Source: GCA-003244245 sp036494005 (GTDB lineage Bacteria; Actinomycetota; Actinomycetes; Mycobacteriales; Pseudonocardiaceae). Taken from it: DNA of 64,000 nt. Below are positions 46,503-57,345 of the stretch, in pieces. Both the position numbers and the translations under genes were made by a program. Location: NCBI GenBank assembly GCA_036494005.1, contig DASXOV010000128.1, positions 1 to 64,000 of the forward strand. The letters are read 5' to 3'. A model generated the notes under the pieces. The model did not search any database. It worked only from the letters and a program-made list of their open reading frames with translations, and was not told where the DNA came from. The stretch's first letter is position 1. Each line of letters starts with the position of its first letter.

Positions 46503-46578
46503 CGCCGACGCACTCTTTCCCGCGGAGGCGGCATGAACACCGCCGACGCACTCTGTCCCGCGGAGACGGCATGAAACA
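46503..46578. repeat. 38-bp direct duplication duplicating a ribosome-binding site and ATG
   Basis: 46503-46540 and 46541-46578 are nearly identical, each containing CGCGGAG-GCGGCATGAA. The second copy supplies the ribosome-binding site and ATG of the kinase gene; the first copy supplies a decoy ATG in another frame that ends quickly. Confidence 0.85.
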
Positions 46579-48094
46579 GGGGCTGCTGCTCGGTGTCGAT
46601 ATCGGCACGTCCAGCTCCAAGGGGGTGCTGGTCACCGCGGATGGCACCGTGCTGGCCCAGGCGAGTCGTCCGCACCGGACGTCGACGCCGCGCCCGGGCT
46701 GGGTGGAACACGACGCCGAGTCGGTCTGGTGGGCCGACTTCTGCGCCATCGCACGGGAGTTGGCCGACGCCGCGTGCGCTATCAAACCCGGCCGCCCGCT
46801 GGCCGGGCTCGGGGTGAGCGGGATCGGGCCGTGCGTGCTGCCCGCCGACGCCGCGGGCACGCCGTTGCGTCCGGCGATCCTCTACGGCGTGGACATCCGG
46901 GCGACCGCGGAGATCGACGAGCTGACCGCTGAGCTGGGCGCCGAGGCCATCCTGAACCGATGCGGAATGCGGCTGACCACCCAGGCCGTCGGGCCGAAGC
47001 TGCGCTGGCTGGCCCGCAACGAGCCGGAGGTCGCGGCTCGGATGCGCACGCTGCTGATGGCCAGCTCCTACCTGGTGCACCGGCTCACCGGCCGGTACGT
47101 GCTCGATCACCACTCGGCCAGCCAGTCGGCGCCGCTCTACGACCTGGCCGGGCAGACCTGGCACACCGCATGGGCCGAGCAGGTCGCGCCGGGGCTGGAG
47201 CTGCCCGAGCTGCTCTGGCCCACCGAGGTGGCGGGCAGCGTCACCGCGGCTGCCGCGGCGCAGACCGGGCTGCCCGAGGGCCTGCCGGTCACCGCGGGCA
47301 CGGTGGACGCCTGGGCCGAAGCCGTCAGCGTCGGGGTCCGCGAGCCGGGCGACGTGATGGTGATGTACGGCACCACGATGTTTCTGGTGCAGATGGTGCA
47401 GAAGGTGCGCCCGCATCCCGGGCTGTGGGGCACTGTCGGCACCCTACCCGGCAGCTACTCGGTGGCCGCCGGGATGGCGACCTCCGGCGCGATCACCGAT
47501 TGGCTGCGTGAACTGGTGGCCGGGGAGTTCGGAGCGCTGCTGGCCGAGGCGGGTCAGGTGCCCGCAGGAAGTCGCGGACTGCTGCTGCTGCCCTATTTCG
47601 CCGGTGAGCGCACCCCGGTCTTCGACCCCGATGCACGGGGGGTGCTGGCCGGGCTCACCACGCTGCACGGGCGGGCGGAGATCTACCGGGCCGCGCTGGA
47701 GGGGACCGCTTTCGGCGTGCGGCACAACCTGGAGGCGATGGCCGATGCGGGTGGCGACCCGGGTGACGGCACGGCCCGGCTGGTCGCGGTGGGCGGTGGC
47801 ACCCGGGGCGACCTCTGGACCCAGATCGTGTCCGACGTGACCGCCACGCCGCAGGACATCTGCGCGCACACCGTCGGGGCCTGCCTCGGGGACGCGATGC
47901 TCGCCGCGTTGGCCACCGGTGCCGCGGTCGATGTCTGGACCTGGAACCCCGTCGCGCGCCGTCTGGAGCCCGATCCCGAGCGACACGCCCGTTATGACGA
48001 GTTCTACTGGCGCTACCGCGAGCTCTACGAAGCCACCAAGAGCATCGCACACTTCCTGGCCGCACAGCAGCACGCCGCCGCGACACCGACGTGA
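46571..48094 (+). CDS. FGGY-family carbohydrate kinase
   Basis: The 507-aa protein has the two-domain FGGY fold: N-terminal LLLGVDIGTSSSKGVL (phosphate 1), GWVEHDAESVW, GVSGIGPC, and C-terminal YFAGERTPVFDPDARG, LEGTAFGVRHNLEAM and VAVGGGTRGDLWTQI (adenosine motif). It could phosphorylate D-ribulose or D-xylulose at O5. Following the FucI-like isomerase, it completes entry of D-arabinose into the pentose-phosphate pathway if the substrate is D-ribulose. Translation starts within a duplicated 38-bp segment. Confidence 0.9.
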   Translation: MKQGLLLGVDIGTSSSKGVLVTADGTVLAQASRPHRTSTPRPGWVEHDAESVWWADFCAIARELADAACAIKPGRPLAGLGVSGIGPCVLPADAAGTPLRPAILYGVDIRATAEIDELTAELGAEAILNRCGMRLTTQAVGPKLRWLARNEPEVAARMRTLLMASSYLVHRLTGRYVLDHHSASQSAPLYDLAGQTWHTAWAEQVAPGLELPELLWPTEVAGSVTAAAAAQTGLPEGLPVTAGTVDAWAEAVSVGVREPGDVMVMYGTTMFLVQMVQKVRPHPGLWGTVGTLPGSYSVAAGMATSGAITDWLRELVAGEFGALLAEAGQVPAGSRGLLLLPYFAGERTPVFDPDARGVLAGLTTLHGRAEIYRAALEGTAFGVRHNLEAMADAGGDPGDGTARLVAVGGGTRGDLWTQIVSDVTATPQDICAHTVGACLGDAMLAALATGAAVDVWTWNPVARRLEPDPERHARYDEFYWRYRELYEATKSIAHFLAAQQHAAATPT

Positions 48095-48130
48095 TCCAAC
48101 ACCGACGTGACCCAGCACCGACGTGACCCA
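48083..48130. repeat. Three 16-bp tandem units after the kinase gene
   Basis: ACACCGACGTGATCCA (48083), ACACCGACGTGACCCA (48099) and GCACCGACGTGACCCA (48115) begin in the last codons of the kinase and continue into the gap before the convergent HNH gene. Confidence 0.85.
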
Positions 48131-48146
48131 TGAACCGATCAGTGTC

Positions 48147-49514
48147 CTATTCCCGGACGTGGGTGAGCTCAGGTTCGCCATGCATCGGGTTGCGGCGTGG
48201 TGAACCACCCAGCCAGGGTGGCGGGTGGAATAGCGGAACACCACCGGTCATCTCGATTCGCCAGGAAGAATGGTGGATGAGCCGGTGATGTCGGCCACAA
48301 AGTAGCACGCAATTCGAGACACTGGTGGGGCCATTGTCGGCCCAATGGCGGATATGGTGGCATTCGCACCATCGGGCCGGTACGGAACATCCCGGAAATG
48401 CGCATCCACCATCTCGGACGATCACCGCTCGGCGAATCGCCGCGGGTACCGACTGCGAGGCCCGCCCCACATCCAGCGGCTCACCCCGGGCGCCGAGCAC
48501 GACCGGGATGAGCTGCGCGTCGCACGCGATCCGGCGGGCCACGTCGGCGTTGAGCGGGCCTCCGAAGCTGAGCGAGCCGGTGCCGATCCGGCCCTGCAGC
48601 ACGGTCAACGGGACGGTCACCACCACCTGCGGACGCTCCCCGCCCTCGGTGGGTAGTTCACCGCTGCCCAACGCGCGCCGGGCGAGTTCGACCAGGGCGT
48701 CGGCGTCGCGCTGCGCCGAGTCGCGCAGGTCCGCCTCGTTCTTTGGCCCGGAGCCGGCATCGGAGGCGAAAACGGTCTCGGAGGCGGTCTCGGTCTCGGA
48801 GGCGGTCTCAGTCTCGGAGGAGGTCTCGGTCTCGGAGGAGGTCTCAGCCCCGGAGGTTGAGGCCGAGGCGGCCCCGGAGGCGGGGCGCGAGGCGGCCAGC
48901 GGACTCAGCGCCGAACGAACGATCTCGGCGGCCTCCCGGTCCAGCCAGCCGGACAGCTCAACCCCGCCGTCGCGATCGGTGAAACGCAGCCGCCGCCGGT
49001 TCTCGATCTGGTCCTTGGGTCGCGGACCGTCCTGATCAAAGTAGGCCAGCATCCGCCTACCCAGCACAGCGAGCTGCCCGGCGTCCAGCATGCGAGCATG
49101 CCGGGCGAGCTCAGCTTCGACCTCACCCCGTTGCTGCTCGCTGATGTGCGCCGGGATACGGGCCAGCACCGAGCGGATCACCGCCACCTCAGCCGCACCG
49201 ATCGCGCCCTGCGCCACCGCAGCAGCTGTCTGCGGCAGCCGCGGCGGTACCTCCGCACCTCCCAACCCTCGTCCCGGCAGCACATCCGCCGCAGCCGCGA
49301 CCCGGGCCCGTGCCTCACCCCGCGGCACCTTCGCCAGCGCTCGGATCAGTTCTACCGTGGTGCCGTAACCTTCTTTCCCGGCGATCCCCCGGGAATCGAC
49401 CTCGGCCACCACAGCTAACATTTCCGCCCACATCGCATTCATGCGCGTCTCCAACGACCGGAGTTCGGCGAGCAACTCTCGATCGCTCGCCTGCCATACC
49501 GGTGCTGTCGACAT
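48147..49514 (-). CDS. HNH endonuclease domain protein, DUF222/13E12 family
   Basis: The 455-aa protein has an N-terminal DUF222 domain (residues about 10-200), a Ser/Glu/Thr repeat linker (SETE units, about 225-255) and a C-terminal HNH domain with CAFPGC, CECHHIRHW and LLCGRHHRLIHH. The family is multi-copy in actinomycetes (the mycobacterial 13E12 repeat proteins) and is thought to be a mobile or selfish nuclease; its real role is unsettled. It converges on the kinase gene. Confidence 0.92.
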   Translation of the reverse strand: MSTAPVWQASDRELLAELRSLETRMNAMWAEMLAVVAEVDSRGIAGKEGYGTTVELIRALAKVPRGEARARVAAAADVLPGRGLGGAEVPPRLPQTAAAVAQGAIGAAEVAVIRSVLARIPAHISEQQRGEVEAELARHARMLDAGQLAVLGRRMLAYFDQDGPRPKDQIENRRRLRFTDRDGGVELSGWLDREAAEIVRSALSPLAASRPASGAASASTSGAETSSETETSSETETASETETASETVFASDAGSGPKNEADLRDSAQRDADALVELARRALGSGELPTEGGERPQVVVTVPLTVLQGRIGTGSLSFGGPLNADVARRIACDAQLIPVVLGARGEPLDVGRASQSVPAAIRRAVIVRDGGCAFPGCSVPARWCECHHIRHWADNGPTSVSNCVLLCGRHHRLIHHSSWRIEMTGGVPLFHPPPWLGGSPRRNPMHGEPELTHVRE

Positions 49515-49732
49515 GCCCCAACCCTAACCGGGCACTCCGACAATTTCGGCTCGCTGATGTCATCGTCACTCATTTCCTCGGTCCGTTTCGATTCGCGGCC
49601 ACCCGTCCTGGTCCGGACGCAGGAGCTTCGGTGCGACAACATGATTCCGCCGATCATGGCCACCAGCGCGTGACAGGCGGGACCGGCTACCGCGATCACG
49701 TCCCGAGAACGCGATCCCGCTGGTAGCTTGGC

Positions 49733-49768
49733 GCGGTGGTCTGGGTATACGCGGTGGTCTGGGTATAC
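49733..49768. repeat. 18-bp perfect tandem duplication in an intergenic region
   Basis: GCGGTGGTCTGGGTATAC occurs twice without spacing. The 49515-50048 interval is otherwise without a supportable gene; the short open frames on the minus strand have no recognisable family. Confidence 0.85.
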
Positions 49769-50048
49769 GCAGCCTGGGGTCTCTTCGGTGGACTTGCAGT
49801 GGAGGCGTTGGAGTTTCTCCGTGCGACCCGCGGCATTCCGGAAGTGACCCAGTAGTTGCCCCCATCGAGGTCGGCACCGTGGAGCATCACTCACTTCCCG
49901 CGCTGCGAGGACATCGCGTGCGGAGTCCGGACCGCGGCCCCGGTGCAGGCCAGTCGGGGCCGACGCCTGTCGAGCTCCCGTAACCCCCGCTTGGTGCGCT
50001 GAATGCGAGATGGGGCACGCTAGGCGCTCGCTGAGGGAGGAACACGAC

Positions 50049-52616
50049 GTGGGCGAGCGTGCGCCGAAGGTGTCGGTGATCGTGGTCAACTACCGCGGCG
50101 CCGAGGACACCATAACCGCCCTGCGCGCCCTGCGCGACGAGCTGGACTGGCCCGCGGATCGGCTCGAACTGATCTGCGTGGACAACGCCTCCGGCGACGG
50201 GAGCGCCGACCGGATCGCCGGCGCGGTACCCCAGGCCAAGCTGATCCGCTCGAAGACCAACACTGGATTCGCCGGCGGCTGCAATCTCGGAGTGCGCAAG
50301 TCCACCGGCTCGGTCCTCGCCTTCCTCAACAGCGACGCCCGCCCGCACCGCGACTGGGTGCGCACCGCCGTCGAGGTGTTCCACACCGCGCCGGATGTCG
50401 CGGCGGTGGCCAGCAAGGTACTGGACTGGGACGGTGAGCTGATCGACTTCGTCGATGGCGGCCTGACCTGGTACGGAATGGGGTACAAGCGCCACGTCGG
50501 CGAGCCCGACGACGGCGCCCACGAGACCCCGCGCGACGTGCTGTTCGGCACCGGGTCGGCGCTGCTGGTCCGGCGGGACATCTTCGAACAGGTCGACGGG
50601 TTCGACGAGCGGTTCTTCATGTTCTACGAGGACGTCGACCTCGGCTGGCGACTCAACCTGCGCGGGTATCGGGTGCGCTACGAACCCCGGTCGGTCGCCT
50701 ACCATCGCCACCACGCCTCGTTGCGCGACGCCGACCCGGCCAGGGAGACCTATCTGCTGGAGCGCAACGCACTGGCCGCGCTGTACAAGAACGTCTCCGA
50801 CGAGACGCTGGCCGCCACGCTGCCCGCCGCGCTCGCGCTGGCCGTGCGCCGGGCCACCGCCCGCGGCGAGTGCGATCCCACCGAACTGGAGATGACCCGC
50901 CGCAGTCACGACGAGCAGGGCCCCAGCGAGCACGCCGCGGGCCCGATGAGCGTGCCGAGGGCGACCATGGCCGGGGTCTACGCGATCGACCGTTTCGTGG
51001 AGATGCTGCCGTCACTGGCCGGGTCCCGGCGCACCGAGCAGGCCGCCCGGGTGCGGACCGACGCCGACCTGCTGCCGTTGATGCGCAACGCGCTGGAACC
51101 GGCCTGTTCGCACCCCGACTATCTGCGGGCGCACGAACTGCTGGTCGACCTGCTCGGTGTGCAGGGCGTGTACGGGGCGCGGCGGCGCATCCTGGTGATC
51201 ACCTCCGATGCGATCTCCGAACGGATGGCCGGTCCGGCAATCCGGGCCTGGCATATGGCCGAGGTGCTCGCTGGGGAGCACGAGGTGCGCCTGATCAGCC
51301 TCAACCCGCACTGTGACCTTTTTTCGGGCATCCGCCGCCTGGCGGAATTCGACGTCCGCCAGGTCGCGCCCCGCGCGATGGCCCCCGAGCTGAACTGGGC
51401 GCAGGTGGTGGTGCTGCAGGGCCACGTGCTGGAGCAGGTCGCCGCGCTCAAGACGTCGAACCACATCGTCATCGCCGACATCTACGACCCGATGCACCTC
51501 GAACAACTCGAACAGGGCCGGGACTCTGCCACGAACAACACCGCCACGAACGACGCCGACGAGCAGCATCGCGCCCATGTCGTGGACGTGGTCACCGAGG
51601 TGTTGTCGAACCAACTGCTCCGGGGCGACTTCTTCCTCTGTGCCTCGGAGCGGCAGCGGCACTTCTGGCTCGGGCACCTGGCTGCGATCGGCCGGCTCTC
51701 CCCCACCGTCTACGACGCCGACCCCACCACCCGCTCACTGCTCGCGGTGGCGCCGTTCGGACTGTCCGGAAAGCCGCCGCAGCGCACCGGCCCCGGCCTG
51801 CGCGACACCCTGGGCCTCGGCTCGCGGGAGAAGGTGCTGCTGTGGGCGGGCGGGGTCTACTCCTGGTTCGATCCGCTCACCCTGCTGCGCGCGGTGCACG
51901 CGGTGCGGGCCGAGCACGACGACCTGCGGCTGGTCTTCCTCGGCATGCGCCACCCCAACCCGGACGTACCCGAGATGGGCATGGCCGGGCAGACCCGGCG
52001 GCTGGCCGATTCGCTCGGGCTGACCGGACGGCAGGTGTACTTCAACGAGACCTGGGTGCCCTACGCGGACCGGCAGAACTGGCTGCTCGACGCCGACGCC
52101 GGGGTCACCACGCACATGGAGCACGTCGAGACCACCTTCGCCTTTCGCACCCGGGTGCTGGACTACCTGTGGGCCGGGCTGCCGATCGTCACCACCGACG
52201 GCGACTCCTTCGCCGAACTGGTCCGCGCCGAAGAACTCGGTGTGGTGGTACCCGCCCAGGACGCTGCCGCGCTGGCCGACGCACTGCAGAAAGTGCTCTA
52301 CGACGAGGAGTTCGCGGCCGGCTGCCGGGACCGGATCGCGACGGTCGCGCAGCGCTACACCTGGGAGGCGGCGCTGGCCCCGCTGACCGAGTTCTGCCGC
52401 CACCCGCAACCCGCCGCCGACCGGCGTTCGGGCCGCCCGCTCAGCACGTCGGTCCCGCTGGGGGTGGCCGGCACGCTGCGCCGTGACGCCGCCCTGCTGC
52501 GCTCCTACCTCGCCGAGGGCGGACCCGGTGAAGTGGCCCGACGAGCCGCTGGGCGGCTGCTCAGATCCAGAGCCGCTGGGCGGCTGCTCAGACTCACCGG
52601 ACGCCGCACACGGTAA
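50049..52616 (+). CDS. Bifunctional glycosyltransferase, GT2 fused to GT4
   Basis: The 855-aa protein starts at GTG 50049, with GGGAGGA about 8 bp before it. The N-terminal GT2 (residues about 7-280) has VSVIVVNYRGAED, CVDNASGDGSADR, NTGFAGGCNLG and MFYEDVDLGWRLNLRGYR. The C-terminal GT4 (about 380-780) has SERMAGPAIRAWHMAEVLAG, LLWAGGVYSWFDPLTLL and LDYLWAGLPIVTTDGD. Such fusions build actinobacterial surface glycans. The C-terminal tail carries a duplicated RAAGRLLRSR segment. Confidence 0.9.
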   Translation: MGERAPKVSVIVVNYRGAEDTITALRALRDELDWPADRLELICVDNASGDGSADRIAGAVPQAKLIRSKTNTGFAGGCNLGVRKSTGSVLAFLNSDARPHRDWVRTAVEVFHTAPDVAAVASKVLDWDGELIDFVDGGLTWYGMGYKRHVGEPDDGAHETPRDVLFGTGSALLVRRDIFEQVDGFDERFFMFYEDVDLGWRLNLRGYRVRYEPRSVAYHRHHASLRDADPARETYLLERNALAALYKNVSDETLAATLPAALALAVRRATARGECDPTELEMTRRSHDEQGPSEHAAGPMSVPRATMAGVYAIDRFVEMLPSLAGSRRTEQAARVRTDADLLPLMRNALEPACSHPDYLRAHELLVDLLGVQGVYGARRRILVITSDAISERMAGPAIRAWHMAEVLAGEHEVRLISLNPHCDLFSGIRRLAEFDVRQVAPRAMAPELNWAQVVVLQGHVLEQVAALKTSNHIVIADIYDPMHLEQLEQGRDSATNNTATNDADEQHRAHVVDVVTEVLSNQLLRGDFFLCASERQRHFWLGHLAAIGRLSPTVYDADPTTRSLLAVAPFGLSGKPPQRTGPGLRDTLGLGSREKVLLWAGGVYSWFDPLTLLRAVHAVRAEHDDLRLVFLGMRHPNPDVPEMGMAGQTRRLADSLGLTGRQVYFNETWVPYADRQNWLLDADAGVTTHMEHVETTFAFRTRVLDYLWAGLPIVTTDGDSFAELVRAEELGVVVPAQDAAALADALQKVLYDEEFAAGCRDRIATVAQRYTWEAALAPLTEFCRHPQPAADRRSGRPLSTSVPLGVAGTLRRDAALLRSYLAEGGPGEVARRAAGRLLRSRAAGRLLRLTGRRTR

Positions 52617-52643
52617 GCAGACAGGCCCGGTTTCAGCCAGGCG

Positions 52644-52960
52644 TTAGACGACACGGCCGCAGAAGTTGAGCAGCCTTGTCTGCGCGTCCGCATCCGGCGC
52701 GGAATCGATCTTCGCGGCGAACCCACCCGCGCGCCGGATCGCGTCGTCAAGCGGGGCGAGAAACTCCAGGGACCTCGATATCGCATCGGGATCGATGCGC
52801 TCATCCTGGCCGGTCGCCCGGGCGAGGTCCCAGGTGTGCACGAGCGTATCGGCGCACACCAGATTACCGACGACAGCCTCGAACGGCTGCGCTCCGAACC
52901 GGCCATTCACAAGCTGGGAGGCCCGGGTTTCGTCGCTCAGATACCTCGGACATGTCCGGC
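52644..52960 (-). pseudogene. C-terminal fragment of a mycothiol-dependent maleylpyruvate-isomerase-type protein
   Basis: About 100 residues match the end of TIGR03086-like metal-binding proteins: LVCADTLVHTWDLARATGQDE, then DAISRSLEFLAPLDDAIR. The N-terminal helical domain with its His metal ligands is absent; upstream, the frame enters the TetR gene out of phase. It is read as a 5'-truncated remnant. Confidence 0.7.
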
Positions 52961-52983
52961 ACGATAGCGCCTGAGGTCCGCGG

Positions 52984-53583
52984 TCATCGCCTGACGGCGT
53001 GATCCACCGGCACCCCCAGCGCGGCGAACGCCTCGTCGACGAGCGCCACCAGGTCGGCGGTGCCGTCCCCGTCGGCCCAGGTGGTGATGGCAGTGGTGAC
53101 CGCGGCCAGGGCGGCCGCGGCGAGCACCCGGAGCCGCAGATCGGTCTCGGCCACACCCTCCCGCCGGGCCAGCTCCGTCGCGAACAGGTCGCGGGTGGCG
53201 TCCTGGTTCTGCCACTGCCGGGCGCGCAGCGCGGGGGTGCCGAGGACGAGCCGCGTCCGGACGAGCACGGTCTCGCGGTCCTCAGGCAGGACCGCCGCGA
53301 GTGCGTGGTGCACCGCCCGGTGGATCGCGGTGAGCGGGTCCTCGCCGGCGGGGCGGGCGGCGATGAGCTCGGCCAGCAGCGGGTCGTAGTCGTCGGACTC
53401 CACCACCGCCTCTTTGCGCGGGAAGTGCCGGAAGAAGGTCATGTGGGAGACACCGGCCGCCGCCGCGATCTCCTCGACGGTCGTCGCCTCGTAGCCCTTC
53501 GCCAGAAACAGGCGCAGCGCGTGTTCCTGGATCGCTCGCCTGGTAGCCGCCTTCTTCTGCTCCCGCCAGTCCGCCCGCGTCAC
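52984..53583 (-). CDS. TetR-family regulator coupled to a FAD monooxygenase
   Basis: The 199-aa protein has HTH RRAIQEHALRLFLAKGYEATTVEEIA and AAAGVSHMTFFRHFPRKEAV (residues about 10-55), then a TetR C-terminal domain. GTG 53583 overlaps the stop of the monooxygenase (GTGA), so both are cotranscribed. It presumably represses the operon through the palindromes at 55123-55151; the inducer would be the monooxygenase substrate. Confidence 0.9.
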   Translation of the reverse strand: MTRADWREQKKAATRRAIQEHALRLFLAKGYEATTVEEIAAAAGVSHMTFFRHFPRKEAVVESDDYDPLLAELIAARPAGEDPLTAIHRAVHHALAAVLPEDRETVLVRTRLVLGTPALRARQWQNQDATRDLFATELARREGVAETDLRLRVLAAAALAAVTTAITTWADGDGTADLVALVDEAFAALGVPVDHAVRR

Positions 53584-55109
53584 CCCGGCAGCATCCCGGT
53601 ACCGGCCGGAACGTGCGACGGCGCCAGCCGATCCAGCGCGCCGGACAGCCAGCGCTGCAGACCGGCCGGATCGGTGCCCCGCCAGGCGAGGTGTCCGTCG
53701 GGCCGGACCAGGAGCGCCTCGCGGCCGGCAGCAGTCGACTCCGCGGCCAGCTCCGTGACGGACGTGCCGAGCCAGGCCCGGGCCACGTCCATCCGGGCGC
53801 AGCCGTCCGGAACCAGCACGGCCCATTGGCCCCGGAGCTCGGCATGCAGCCGGGTGGGGGTGCCGTCGGCCCGGTGACACGGCAGGTCGGGTATCCGGTC
53901 ACCCGGCCGAGGCGTGGACAGGCGCCGGACGCCACCCGCCAGCGGCCCGCCACGATAGGAGACCAGGAGCTGTGAGGAGCGCTCGGCGATCATCCGCTGG
54001 ACGAACGGCCGGTTCATCAGGGGGACGAAGAGATGGTCGCGCAGCAACCGGGCGACGGCGCTGTCGCCGAACATGAGGTTGGTGGCACCGCTGGTGGCGC
54101 CGAGCACGTCGGCGGCGACCGGGCGCCGCTCAGCCTGATAGGTGTCAAGCAGGCCGGCGCCGGCGCGGCCGGTCACGACGAGGGCCAGCTTCCAGGCGAG
54201 GTTCTCGGCATCGCCGATCCCGGTGTTCATCCCCTGGCCGCCGAGCGGGCTGTGGATGTGCGCGGCGTCACCGGCGAGCAGGACATGGCCGCGGCGGTAG
54301 GTGCCGGCCAGCCGCCGGTGGATCTGAAACGACGATGTCCACTCCACCGCGCGGACGGAGCGCGAGATCTCCTCCGCGACCCGCTCGCGCATCAGGGTGA
54401 GCACCGCGACGGGATCCGGGTCGACCGGTCCGCCGGGTGGAGCGGGGGTCATCAGCCGCCACAGATCGTCACCGGGGAGGGGGAATGCGGCGAGCATGCC
54501 GGTGCCGCGCAGCCACACCGAGACCGCGTCCCGCGGCCGGTCGAGGTCGGCGCGCACATCGGCGATCAGGAAGCGCTCGACGAGTGGGACGCCGGGGAAC
54601 TCGATGCCGGCCGCCTTGCGCACCGCGCTGTGTGCGCCGTCGCATCCGGCCAGCCAATTCGCCCGGATCGTGACACCGTCGCCTAACCTCGCCACGACGC
54701 TGTCGACGTCCTGGTCGACGGCGGTCACCGCACGTCCCCATTCGACGTCTCCGCCGAGTTCGGCGAATCGGCGGCGCAGCGCACCCTCGATCTCGGCTTG
54801 GGAGATGAGCAGACCGGGGTGCCCGCCCAGCCGGGTCCGCTGCCCCACCTGCAGCCGGGTCAGCTCGCGGCCCGACACCGAGACGATCACCTGGTGCACC
54901 GGCAGGCTGCGCTCCGGCAGGTCGGCAAGCGCGCCGAGCCGGTCGAGTACCTCCACCCCACGCGGCTGCAGACCCAGGGCGCGGGACGTGGTGGCTGGTC
55001 CTTCAGCAGCGTCGATCACCCGCGCGGGCACACCGGCGCTGCGCAGCGCGCACGCCAGCGTCAGCCCGGTCGGACCTGCGCCCACCACGACCACGGTGTC
55101 CCGCTCCAT
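53580..55109 (-). CDS. FAD-dependent aromatic monooxygenase
   Basis: The 509-aa group A flavoprotein monooxygenase has TVVVVGAGPTGLTLACALRS (dinucleotide-binding GxGxxG), a central DG-like region, and HVLLAGDAAHIHSPLGGQGMNTGIGDAENLAWKL (the GD motif contacting FAD and the PLGGQG loop; parts quoted separately in the family). A thioredoxin-like C-terminal domain follows, as in PgaE/RIFMO-type enzymes. The likely role is hydroxylation of an aromatic compound or antibiotic. It is controlled with the TetR gene. Confidence 0.9.
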   Translation of the reverse strand: MERDTVVVVGAGPTGLTLACALRSAGVPARVIDAAEGPATTSRALGLQPRGVEVLDRLGALADLPERSLPVHQVIVSVSGRELTRLQVGQRTRLGGHPGLLISQAEIEGALRRRFAELGGDVEWGRAVTAVDQDVDSVVARLGDGVTIRANWLAGCDGAHSAVRKAAGIEFPGVPLVERFLIADVRADLDRPRDAVSVWLRGTGMLAAFPLPGDDLWRLMTPAPPGGPVDPDPVAVLTLMRERVAEEISRSVRAVEWTSSFQIHRRLAGTYRRGHVLLAGDAAHIHSPLGGQGMNTGIGDAENLAWKLALVVTGRAGAGLLDTYQAERRPVAADVLGATSGATNLMFGDSAVARLLRDHLFVPLMNRPFVQRMIAERSSQLLVSYRGGPLAGGVRRLSTPRPGDRIPDLPCHRADGTPTRLHAELRGQWAVLVPDGCARMDVARAWLGTSVTELAAESTAAGREALLVRPDGHLAWRGTDPAGLQRWLSGALDRLAPSHVPAGTGMLPG

Positions 55110-55122
55110 GACGACTCCTTTA

Positions 55123-55151
55123 TGTTAGTCGCTAACACGTTAGTGGCTAAC
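55123..55151. promoter_or_regulatory. Tandem palindromic TetR operator upstream of the monooxygenase
   Basis: TGTTAG-TCG-CTAACA (55123-55137) and GTTAG-TGG-CTAAC (55139-55151) share arms and have centres 15 bp apart. They lie 14-42 bp upstream of the monooxygenase ATG. The rest of the 55110-55461 gap contains only a short tandem repeat. Confidence 0.75.
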
Positions 55152-55414
55152 ATGAGAGTCGGCTAGGGTCCGCGAGGACCTGCGCTTCGGTACGCCCAGT
55201 TGTCGTCCCGGGTCGCCACCTCCGCTGGCCGAACGGCCCGGGCGGAGGGGTCGGGAACCGGCCGAGCAATACGCGAAGCGACCGGACTCGATGACCGCGC
55301 CTGCACCCCGGCAGTCCCCTCGAACTTGCCGCCGGGATATCGGTCGCGTTACTCAGAACTATGCCACCGGCCGATCACGGACTTGTTGGATCAGAGGGCC
55401 CAATTGTTGTCCGT

Positions 55415-55444
55415 ACGTGCACCTCAGTCACGTGCACCTCAGTC
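55415..55444. repeat. 15-bp tandem duplication
   Basis: ACGTGCACCTCAGTC occurs twice in direct succession, just downstream of the ABC exporter stop codon. Confidence 0.8.
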
Positions 55445-55461
55445 ACGTCGCCGGCGGGCCG

Positions 55462-57201
<1,740 letters not shown>

Positions 57202-57296
57202 GCGGGAACCCCCTTCCGTCCAGGACGGACGCCGCTGTCCGGCGGCCGCCCGCCTCGGCCAGCGCCGAGTAGTGATGAGGCCCGAGTATTGATGAG

Positions 57297-57317
57297 GTAA
57301 CCTCAACATGAGGTTAC
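57297..57317. promoter_or_regulatory. MarR-type palindromic operator between exporter and regulator
   Basis: GTAACCTCA and TGAGGTTAC form a perfect 9-bp inverted repeat with an ACA centre. It lies about 30 bp upstream of the MarR ATG and about 95 bp upstream of the exporter start. Confidence 0.8.
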
Positions 57318-57345
57318 AACAGGATTCGCTGGTAGCCTATTTCCC

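Noticed and set aside
45068..48094. L-fucose catabolic genes
   Set aside because: An FucI-like isomerase and FGGY kinase would fit, but there is no aldolase, mutarotase or fucosidase; the GH172 context favours a pentose. It is kept as an alternative rather than the call.
57202..57309. Longer N-terminus of the ABC exporter
   Set aside because: It would begin inside the MarR operator and adds a low-complexity Arg-rich segment not seen in the family.
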